Source: Clostridia bacterium
GTDB taxonomy: Bacteria > Bacillota > Clostridia > Christensenellales > Aristaeellaceae
DNA: 64,000 bases
Reading direction: 5' to 3'
Assembly: GCA_017549335.1 (NCBI GenBank)
Contig: JAFYVB010000003.1
Location: 62,001-126,000 of the forward strand
This document shows positions 26,066-32,901 of this stretch, one piece after another; within the stretch, counting starts at the first letter, position 1; every line of letters starts with the position of its first letter. The notes under the pieces were generated by a model. It was not told the DNA's origin and made no database searches. It saw only the letters and a program-made list of their open reading frames with translations. The position numbers and the translations under genes were made by a program.

Positions 26066-27256
26066 GTGTCCACCGTTGCTATCAAGCCGCGCCCCCTTGT
26101 GATGAAGCGTTACCAGAAAACACTGAGCACAGTGTTTTATATCCTGGGCGCGCTCATTGTGCTGGCGGGTGTGTTCTGCTTCCTGGTCGGCGATATGAAA
26201 TTGCCGGCGTTTGCAGACATCGACAAGCATTTTAAAACCGTATATGAGAATCAGCTCTATTCCGGTATTAAAATGGCTGCCTTTGACGCCGTGGGCTATT
26301 ATGCCATCAAGTTCGCGATGATCGTGATCATCATCGGCCTGCTTCTGATCCTCAATGCCTGGATGCTGACGGGACAGAAGTTTGAACGCTACCGCGACTT
26401 CCTGTGCGTATTGCCTGCCATTGTTGCGCTGGCGGTTTTCACGTACTATCCGCTGCTGGATTTGTTCCGCATCAGCTTTACCAACTGGAACCTGATGAAG
26501 GAAGAATACAAGTTTGTCGGCTGGAAGAACTATACGTGGCTGCTGGACGGCTCGGGCTGGAAGAAGCTGAGCAACTCTCTGCTGGTCACCGTACAGTATA
26601 CCTTCTGGGAAGTACTGTTCTCCCTTGCCGGCGGTCTGCTGCTGGCCATGCTCTTCAACCGCATGACCCGCTATTTCAACGCCCTGCGCGCTTTGGTGTT
26701 TATGCCCAAATACATCGCTGTTTCCACCAGCGCCATCGTTTTCGTGTGGATGCTCAACGGCGATCACGGTATTATCAACTGGGCGCTGAGCGTATTTGGT
26801 GTTCAGGGCCCCAACTGGCTGGCTGACGCCACCTATGCGCTTCCCGGTATTTTGATGCTGACTTTCTGGCGTACGGTGGGTTACGCAATGATGATCTACC
26901 TCTCCGCCATGAAGGGTATTCCCGCGGACTATTACGAGGCGGCCTCCATCGACGGCGCCGACGGTATGCACCGCTTCCGCTTCATCACCCTGCCTCTGCT
27001 GGCGCCTACCACGCTGTTCCTGGTGGTTACCACCTTCGTTTCCAGCATGAAGGTGTTCCAGTCGGTGGACGTTATGACCAGCGGCGGCCCCTACGATGCC
27101 ACCATGGTAATGGTTCAGTGGGTTTACAACCTCTCGTTCAAGGATTTCCGGGTTGACCGCGCTGCGGCTGCCTCTGTTATCTTCTTCCTGATTCTGCTGC
27201 TGTGCACCGTTATTCAGATGCGTTACGGCAACAAGAACGTCAACTACGATCAGTAA
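26066..27256 (+). CDS. ABC sugar-type permease 1 (MalF/UgpA-like) with N-terminal extension
   Basis: 396 residues, membrane. The C-terminal ~290 residues are a standard family 1 carbohydrate permease: FTYYPLLDLFRISFTNWN, then the EAA loop YYEAASIDGADGMHRFRFI, followed by LPLLAPTTLFLV. About 110 extra residues precede the usual start, with two more hydrophobic stretches (about 23-43 and 80-105), giving about eight helices instead of six. GTG 26066 is chosen because AGGAGG lies 7 bases upstream; an ATG at 26060 would sit on the ribosome site. It pairs with the next gene. No ATPase gene is in the operon, so a shared MsmX-like ATPase is expected from elsewhere. Confidence 0.9.
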   Translation: MSTVAIKPRPLVMKRYQKTLSTVFYILGALIVLAGVFCFLVGDMKLPAFADIDKHFKTVYENQLYSGIKMAAFDAVGYYAIKFAMIVIIIGLLLILNAWMLTGQKFERYRDFLCVLPAIVALAVFTYYPLLDLFRISFTNWNLMKEEYKFVGWKNYTWLLDGSGWKKLSNSLLVTVQYTFWEVLFSLAGGLLLAMLFNRMTRYFNALRALVFMPKYIAVSTSAIVFVWMLNGDHGIINWALSVFGVQGPNWLADATYALPGILMLTFWRTVGYAMMIYLSAMKGIPADYYEAASIDGADGMHRFRFITLPLLAPTTLFLVVTTFVSSMKVFQSVDVMTSGGPYDATMVMVQWVYNLSFKDFRVDRAAAASVIFFLILLLCTVIQMRYGNKNVNYDQ

Positions 27257-27274
27257 GCGAAGGAGGGGAATGTA

Positions 27275-28423
27275 ATGAAGAACAATAATAAAGTTTCCCA
27301 TCTGACGCGTATGCAGATGCACGGCTGGTTTGATGTGCTGGTTCGTATCGTGTGCATCGGTCTGATCTTTGGTATCGTGGCGCTGATCGGTCAGATCTCC
27401 TACGTGAATACCGCCAAGACGTACACCGAAGCCATGGGCGCTTACGAGCGCGAGCAGGCGCTGGACTGGTTTGCCAAGAACCGCGGCTTCATGGCGGCTC
27501 TGTGCACGGGCTTCTGCTGCTTTGGTGCGATGGGCCTGGTGCTGATCCGCTTTGTCAGCCCCGTGATCGCCAATGACGTGCAGCGTCAGGTGCGGATGCG
27601 CAAGGCTGCGGGTATTGCCCAGAACGTGGGTGCCACCGTGGTTGCGCTGGTGATGATTTTCCCGCTGTACTGGATGGTCATTTCCTCCTTCAAGCACACG
27701 GATGAATTGCTGGCTCCCACGCCCACGCTGTGGCCTGAAACCTGGGTGTTTGACACCTACCCCAACGTGCTCAAGCGTGCGCCTTTCGGCACCTACTTCT
27801 TTAACACCATTTACTCCACTTTCTTCCAGATGGTCTTCCAGCTGGGCATCGGCGTTCTGGCGGCCTACGGCTTCTCCAAGGGCGAATTCAAGGGCAAGAA
27901 CGTGCTGTTCCTCGTTGTGCTGGGCGCGCTGATGGTTCCCCTGCAGGTCACCTTCGTTCCCATCTACGTGCTGATCTCCAAGATGGGCTGGATGAACTCC
28001 TTCCCCGGTCTGATCATCCCCAACCTGGTATCCGCCTACTTCATCTTCATGCTCAGACAGAACTTCATGTCGGTGGATAACAGCTACATCGAGGCCGGTC
28101 AGATCGACGGCATGGGCCGAATCGGCACCATCTTCTATGTATTGTGCCCCATGTGCAAGCCCACGCTGATCACCGTTTCCATCATTACCTTCATCAACGG
28201 CTGGAACTCCTACTTCTGGCCCAAGATGATCACCACCAGCAATGCCCGCCGTACGCTGGCTGTAGGTATCAACCACATCCGCCAGACGTTCTCCGGCCTG
28301 GAGGTTCAGAACTACAACGAAATCATGGCAGCCGCTGTGCTGGCCATCATGCCCATCGTTGCGCTGTTCCTGATCCTGCAGAAGTACATCATGACAGGTC
28401 TAAGCAAGGCCAGCATGAAGTAA
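27275..28423 (+). CDS. ABC sugar-type permease 2 (MalG/UgpE-like) with N-terminal extension
   Basis: 382 residues. The permease core begins near residue 110 with MIFPLYWMVISSFKHTDEL, contains the EAA loop YIEAGQIDGMGRIGTIFYV and continues LCPMCKPTLITVSI, then WNSYFWPKMITT, typical of the MalG partner. As in the first permease, an unusual N-terminal block of about 110 residues holds two extra hydrophobic segments (about 19-42 and 70-90). AGGAGG is 8 bases upstream of ATG 27275, and the gap to the previous gene is 18 bases. A matched extension in both partners suggests the added helices work together. Confidence 0.9.
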   Translation: MKNNNKVSHLTRMQMHGWFDVLVRIVCIGLIFGIVALIGQISYVNTAKTYTEAMGAYEREQALDWFAKNRGFMAALCTGFCCFGAMGLVLIRFVSPVIANDVQRQVRMRKAAGIAQNVGATVVALVMIFPLYWMVISSFKHTDELLAPTPTLWPETWVFDTYPNVLKRAPFGTYFFNTIYSTFFQMVFQLGIGVLAAYGFSKGEFKGKNVLFLVVLGALMVPLQVTFVPIYVLISKMGWMNSFPGLIIPNLVSAYFIFMLRQNFMSVDNSYIEAGQIDGMGRIGTIFYVLCPMCKPTLITVSIITFINGWNSYFWPKMITTSNARRTLAVGINHIRQTFSGLEVQNYNEIMAAAVLAIMPIVALFLILQKYIMTGLSKASMK

Positions 28424-28431
28424 TCACCGAT

Positions 28432-28452
28432 CCTGAAGCGGAAACGCTTTAA
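28432..28452 (+). promoter_or_regulatory. Inverted repeat between permease and binding-protein genes
   Basis: AAGCG-GAAA-CGCTT lies in the 62-base gap before the binding-protein gene. It may be a small hairpin that raises binding-protein expression or an operator. There is no T-run, so full termination is unlikely. Confidence 0.35.
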
Positions 28453-28485
28453 ATTGTTAGGATAAAAATGAAAGGAGATTCCCCC

Positions 28486-29778
28486 ATGAAGAAGATCACT
28501 GCGCTGTTTATGGCTCTGCTGATGCTGCTCTCCGTGAGCGCTGCATTCGCCGCCGAGAACCCCTACGCTGTGACCGAGCCCATCACCATTGAATGGTGGC
28601 ACAGCAACGAAGACCAGTACACCGAAGACATCAAGATGCTGGTTGAGAAGTTCCATGCCGAGTATCCCCTGATCACCGTTATTCCCCAGTACATCGGTGC
28701 CGGCGGCACGCTGGCTGACCAGCTGATCGCTGCCCATCAGGCTGACGCCGTTCCCGCCGTTTCCCAGTGCAACGTTGGTTATCTGGCCAACTATGCCGAG
28801 TCCGGCGTGACCACCAACCTGGAGCCCTACTTCGAAGCCTACTGCATCAATAAGGACGACTTTGTCAAGGGCTACCGCGCTGCCGCTACCAGCGCTGCCG
28901 ATGGCAATATGTACTCCTTCCCCTTCCTGGCTTCCACCCAGGTAATCTACTACAACAAGACCATCGCTCAGGCGGAAGGCATCACCATGCCCACCAAGTG
29001 GGAAGAGATGGATGAGTTCATGAAGAAGGCTACCGTGAAGAATGCTGACGGCACCACTGCCCGTTATGCCATGATCTTCGGCGGCTGGGGCACCCAGTAC
29101 TTCGAGACCTTCTTCCTCAACTACGGCGTTGAAGTCATCAAGGAAGACGGCACCACCGGTATCGCCGACCCCGTTGCCATTGAGATCACCGAGAAGATCA
29201 AAGAGTGGATCGACAACGGTTACTGCTACTGGGCTTACGGCTCCGGCGCTTCCACCAACATGCGTCAACACTTCTGGGATCAGACCGCTTTCGCCGTTGT
29301 GCATACCTGCTCTCTGATCACCACCTACCGTGACAAGATCGCGGGCGCCTTCGAATTCGACATCGCCGGCTTCCCGGCCGTGGGCGACAAGGCCAACACC
29401 CGTCTGTCCGGTAACCATCTGGTGATCCCGCGCAAGGCTTCTCAGGCTCAGAAGAACGCCGGCTTCCTCTTCGCCAACTGGGTAACCTCCGGCGAAGCCA
29501 GCCTGTACTGGGCGGAGATCTCCGGCTATATGCCCGGCCGTTACTCTGCGATGCAGGGCCCCGCGTATGACGCGCTGATCGAAAAGACCCCCGCTTACGA
29601 AGGCATGTTTGCCAATGTTGACAACATCCTGCCCTCCGACGCCCGTACCTACTATCAGTCCTGCGCGGATGAATGGATGAAGGCTCTGGGCCTGATCTTC
29701 TGCGAAGGCGCTCCCGTTGAGGATACGCTGGCCGATTGCGCCGAGACCATCAACGAGATCATCGAAGACGCTCAGTAA
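28486..29778 (+). CDS. Extracellular solute-binding protein, family 1 (UgpB-like)
   Basis: 430 residues. A signal peptide ends at about residue 22 (SAAFA/AENPY). The mature protein begins with ITIEWWHSNEDQYTEDI, followed by VIYYNKTIAQAEG and ISGYMPGRYSAM, which resemble UgpB, the glycerol-3-phosphate binder, in order and spacing. No cysteine follows the signal peptide, so there is no lipobox, unlike most Gram-positive binding proteins. An ATG at 28468 precedes the AAAGGAG site, so 28486 is the start. It ends the HAD-permease-permease operon before a strong terminator. Glycerol-3-phosphate, a glycerophosphodiester or a sugar are the likely ligands; the exact one cannot be read. Confidence 0.9.
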   Translation: MKKITALFMALLMLLSVSAAFAAENPYAVTEPITIEWWHSNEDQYTEDIKMLVEKFHAEYPLITVIPQYIGAGGTLADQLIAAHQADAVPAVSQCNVGYLANYAESGVTTNLEPYFEAYCINKDDFVKGYRAAATSAADGNMYSFPFLASTQVIYYNKTIAQAEGITMPTKWEEMDEFMKKATVKNADGTTARYAMIFGGWGTQYFETFFLNYGVEVIKEDGTTGIADPVAIEITEKIKEWIDNGYCYWAYGSGASTNMRQHFWDQTAFAVVHTCSLITTYRDKIAGAFEFDIAGFPAVGDKANTRLSGNHLVIPRKASQAQKNAGFLFANWVTSGEASLYWAEISGYMPGRYSAMQGPAYDALIEKTPAYEGMFANVDNILPSDARTYYQSCADEWMKALGLIFCEGAPVEDTLADCAETINEIIEDAQ

Positions 29779-29792
29779 TCAAATCAACACAT

Positions 29793-29823
29793 AAAAAAAG
29801 AGCCCGCAAGGGCTCTTTTTTTG
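29793..29823. terminator. Terminator after the importer operon
   Basis: AAAAGAGCCC-GCAA-GGGCTCTTTT stem with flanking A- and T-runs. Confidence 0.9.
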
Positions 29824-29870
29824 TGGACGGAATATGCAAAGGCAGTCCTTGTGCCTCTATCACAGCAATG

Positions 29871-30329
29871 TTAAGACTGGGTAAAATGCTTCTTCATGAG
29901 CGTGTACAGTGTTTTTCTGTCATCATCGAGTAAAGAAGTCTCTTTTTTCAGAGCGTAGTGGTGGGCAAACTCTGCATCTTCATACACGTGATTGTTGATT
30001 ACGACAGCATTTTTGTATCGCGGCCTTACATGTATATGTAAATGAGGGTTGGGCGTGGTTTCTTTATAAAAGTTATTCAGTAAACAGCTCCAATTACTGA
30101 GCGCTGCTCCCAACACTTCTTTATAGACGAATTCTATTTTGTCTATGATCGTTTTTAATTCAATCCATTCGGAAAGATTCAGTTCTGAAAGACTTCCGCA
30201 ATGCCTGTTCAGCACCAAAATACATCTGCCTGCATAGTCCTGCACATCCGCTAAATAAACAGACCAATACAGTGATTTATGCAGTAACCATTCGCTTCCT
30301 TGATAAGCACACCATTCACAAGTATTCAT
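29871..30329 (-). CDS. HIT-family protein
   Basis: 152 residues with the histidine-triad signature NPHLHIHVRPRY near residue 95 and the upstream YAGRCILVLNRHCGSL, plus an N-terminal CEWC pair as found in some zinc-binding HIT proteins. The family hydrolyses or transfers nucleotides (AMP-linked or dinucleoside polyphosphates). The coding DNA is visibly AT-rich with many AAA/TTT codons, unlike its neighbours, which suggests recent transfer. No operon partner: the importer operon is convergent and the next minus-strand unit ends at a terminator. The start ATG 30329 has only a weak site. The exact substrate is unknown. Confidence 0.85.
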   Translation of the reverse strand: MNTCEWCAYQGSEWLLHKSLYWSVYLADVQDYAGRCILVLNRHCGSLSELNLSEWIELKTIIDKIEFVYKEVLGAALSNWSCLLNNFYKETTPNPHLHIHVRPRYKNAVVINNHVYEDAEFAHHYALKKETSLLDDDRKTLYTLMKKHFTQS

Positions 30330-30375
30330 CGCTCATACCTACTCGGCTTTATCTCATTGTTTTTTCACAACGGTA

Positions 30376-30412
30376 CAAAAACAGCAAGCTATACATTTGC
30401 ATAGCTTGCTGC
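30376..30412 (-). terminator. Terminator of the YidC-fusion operon
   Basis: On the minus strand AGCAAGCTAT/ATAGCTTGCT with an 8-base loop is followed by GTTTTTG. Confidence 0.8.
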
Positions 30413-30434
30413 TGCGGTTCAGACCACGAGATCA

Positions 30435-30701
30435 TCAATCCTCGTCGTCATCCTCGATGATGTCGGCTTCCTTGGTCTTGTTGGCGTTTTCATCGATGCC
30501 CAGAGTCTTCTGGACCTTCTTCTTGGCTCTGCGCCACCAGATGGAGAACACGGCGCCCACGGCAACAGCCACGCCGGCAACGGCCTGAATGATGAAGGTG
30601 GTCGTCGAGGGATCGATGTAGGCGCAGGCGGAAGCGCAGAGGATAATGTTCAGGGAGAGCATGAACATGAGAAGCAGGAAGATGCGTTCGGACTTTTTCA
30701 T
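30435..30701 (-). CDS. Small membrane protein with acidic C-terminus
   Basis: 88 residues. A signal or first membrane segment (about 7-28) is followed by YIDPSTTTFIIQAV and a second hydrophobic segment (about 38-56). Then comes a strongly basic stretch, WWRRAKKKVQK, and a terminal acidic tail, EDDDED. The YIDPSTT segment resembles the YIDPGTGS start seen in many small bacterial membrane proteins of unknown function near envelope-polymer genes. It is the last gene of a three-gene operon, 52 bases after the YidC fusion. The tail is likely cytoplasmic by the positive-inside rule. The function is not known; an accessory to the YidC/transferase fusion is plausible. Confidence 0.8.
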   Translation of the reverse strand: MKKSERIFLLLMFMLSLNIILCASACAYIDPSTTTFIIQAVAGVAVAVGAVFSIWWRRAKKKVQKTLGIDENANKTKEADIIEDDDED

Positions 30702-30753
30702 GGGAATCAGAATCCTTTCTTTTATATGATGCTTTTGTAAGCGGGGTAACGGA

Positions 30754-32832
30754 TCAATCGTCCTTGTGGTTGGCGGCCTGTTCCTTGATGGCGTTCATCA
30801 CGGCGCGGTAGGCGGCCTTGCCGAAGGAGCCGAAGTTGGCGATGTAGGTTTCGCGGATGCCGAGGATCTCCTCGCGGTAGCGATCCTTGGCTTCCAGCAC
30901 CTTCTGCACCTTTTCATCCATGTGCCGGACCTCATCCATGGCGATGCGAACGCCGATGCGGTCGCGCAGGGAGAATTCAAGGGGCTCTACGGTGAGCTTG
31001 GAGTAATCGGGGTTATTGATCTTGGGGGGCGTATCGATGAAGGCACAGGGCTTCAAGGTGATGAAGGAGAATTCATAGGCCGTGCCCGACCAGTCGGTGA
31101 TGACCAGATCGGAAGCATAAATGCTTTCGTTGCCCGAGAAGTCCGTTTCGAAGCGAAGATCGTCGCCCTTGTAGTCCTTCCAGCGGTTGACCAGTGCATC
31201 CAGCTTGGCGCCGTAGCGCTTTTTATACTCGGGATGGGGACGCACGATCACGTCGTAACCCTTGCCAAGCAAAGATTTTAACATATCATCGATGCAGGAG
31301 TCAAGGATATTATCGGGCTGCCAGGAAGGCGCGATGAGCAGCTGCGGACGGTTGCGGGGCGTTTTGTCCATCTGCTCGTAGGCCTCGTGCAGCTTTTCCA
31401 ACTGACCGTAGCCGCAGGCGATGAGCTTCTTTTCCTTGGTACCGTACAGCTTTTCGGCCTGACGGATCTCTTCAAACTGGAATTCGCCCACGCACAGGAT
31501 CTCATCGTAATGATTGAGCGCGCCCGTGCCCAGCACCATGTGGGTAGACAGGGGATAGTGGAACAGGTAGATATACCGGATGTCCTTGCGGACGTAGCTG
31601 CGCTTGTAGTGGAAGTTGTTCAGGTCGCTCATGGTCATCACAACCACGTCGGCGTCCATCTTCATGAACAGCGTGATCAGCTTGCGCTCGCCGATGTAGT
31701 AGGGCTGGATGCGTTCGTTGTCCTTGGCGATGTTGAAGATCTGATCGTTGGGATCGCTGGTGATGTAATGGATGACCACATTGGAGCGGCGGAGCAGCTC
31801 GTCGATCAGCTTGTCAAAGTATTTGTAGAAGCCGCTGCCTTCGCTGTAGAACACCAGATGCTTGTTGGCAATGGAGAAGAAACGCTTGTAGTCCGCCTTT
31901 TCACGGGCTTTTTCTTCGCGGGTACGCTCGCCGCCCACGCTCTTGAGACCTTCCAGCGCCTTCTTGCTTTCCTCAAGACGAGCATAATCGACGAACTTGC
32001 GGGGGTCGATCACGCGATTGAGGATCAGCAGCTGCACGATGGCCAGCACGTTGCTCATGATCCAGTAGATCACAACGCCTGCGGGCACGAACACGCCCAG
32101 ATACAGGCTCAGTCCCACCGAGAGGATCATGGTGCCGTACTGGTTGCCCTTGCCCTGCTCATGCTGCAGCACGTTCTTGCGGTTCTGGATCTCGCACAGC
32201 AGATACGAGGAAAGGCCGGCGAGGATGGGCATCAGCCACAGGATGCCGCCGGCATTGATGGGCATCTGTCCCAGGTCGATGCCAAGGAAATGCACGTTGA
32301 GGTTTTCGATGGCGGCGACGGCTTCAGGCAGATTCAGCGCGGCAAACTCCGCCGTATACAGGCCGGAATGAATGGCATTGACGGTATGAATCTGCAGGGT
32401 GGATACTGCAGGATCAAGCTGCAGGAGGTTGACGGTCAGCGCGTTGAGGGCGGTGACGGTATCCTCGGGCAGGTGCAGCAGGTGATCGAAGGGATGGTAG
32501 ATCACGTTCACCAGACCCATCAGCAGGATGATCTGGATGGCCAGGGGGATGAGGCTGACCAGCGGGTTGTACTTTTCACGCTTGAACAGCTTGTTCTGCT
32601 CCTCGGCGATCTGATCGGCGTCGCCGAAGAACTTGGCCTTGATGAAGTTGATGTCGGGCTGCATACGCACCATCTTGATGGCGTTTTTATGCACCCACAC
32701 ACCGATGGGAAGGAGAATCACCTTGGTGATCAGGGTGAAGAGCAGGATAGACAGGCCGTAATTCTTCAAAAACGAGAAGCAAACGCCCATCACATAGCCC
32801 AGAGGCACGCCCAGAACGGAGATAATATCCAT
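30754..32832 (-). CDS. YidC/Oxa1 insertase fused to a CDP-glycerol glycerophosphotransferase-like domain
   Basis: 692 residues. The N-terminal part (about 1-285) is YidC-like: a re-entrant start (LGVPLGYVMGVCFSFL), helix LFTLITKVILLPIGVWVHKN, cytoplasmic coiled region with QPDINFIK, NPLVSLIPLAIQIILLMGLV, then WLMPILAGLSSYL and VPAGVVIYWIMSNVLAIVQ. The hydrophilic-groove Arg of the family (five residues before Pro) is Lys37. After a charged linker (285-320), residues 325-660 match TagB/TagF: HYITSDPNDQIF, VIVRPHPEYKKRY and SDLVITDWSGTAYEFSF. Such enzymes transfer glycerol phosphate from CDP-glycerol onto envelope polymers. The start at 32832 has AAAGGA upstream. Second of three operon genes. 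Fusion boundaries show no frameshift; the role is inferred as envelope polymer assembly. Confidence 0.92.
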   Translation of the reverse strand: MDIISVLGVPLGYVMGVCFSFLKNYGLSILLFTLITKVILLPIGVWVHKNAIKMVRMQPDINFIKAKFFGDADQIAEEQNKLFKREKYNPLVSLIPLAIQIILLMGLVNVIYHPFDHLLHLPEDTVTALNALTVNLLQLDPAVSTLQIHTVNAIHSGLYTAEFAALNLPEAVAAIENLNVHFLGIDLGQMPINAGGILWLMPILAGLSSYLLCEIQNRKNVLQHEQGKGNQYGTMILSVGLSLYLGVFVPAGVVIYWIMSNVLAIVQLLILNRVIDPRKFVDYARLEESKKALEGLKSVGGERTREEKAREKADYKRFFSIANKHLVFYSEGSGFYKYFDKLIDELLRRSNVVIHYITSDPNDQIFNIAKDNERIQPYYIGERKLITLFMKMDADVVVMTMSDLNNFHYKRSYVRKDIRYIYLFHYPLSTHMVLGTGALNHYDEILCVGEFQFEEIRQAEKLYGTKEKKLIACGYGQLEKLHEAYEQMDKTPRNRPQLLIAPSWQPDNILDSCIDDMLKSLLGKGYDVIVRPHPEYKKRYGAKLDALVNRWKDYKGDDLRFETDFSGNESIYASDLVITDWSGTAYEFSFITLKPCAFIDTPPKINNPDYSKLTVEPLEFSLRDRIGVRIAMDEVRHMDEKVQKVLEAKDRYREEILGIRETYIANFGSFGKAAYRAVMNAIKEQAANHKDD

Positions 32833-32901
32833 AGCTTTCCTTTCGTGGCTTTGCGCGCAAAAGCAAACTGCCTTTACGCGCAAAGAATCATTGATATTGC
32901 A

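Noticed and set aside
25376..28276. 966-codon minus-strand frame opposite the HAD and permease genes
   Set aside because: Shadow of well-supported plus-strand genes; composition is His/Gln/Gly biased.
28432..28452. Catabolite-repression (cre) site
   Set aside because: AAGCG-GAAA-CGCTT does not match the cre pattern TGWNANCGNTNWCA and lies inside the operon, so it was kept only as an unexplained inverted repeat.
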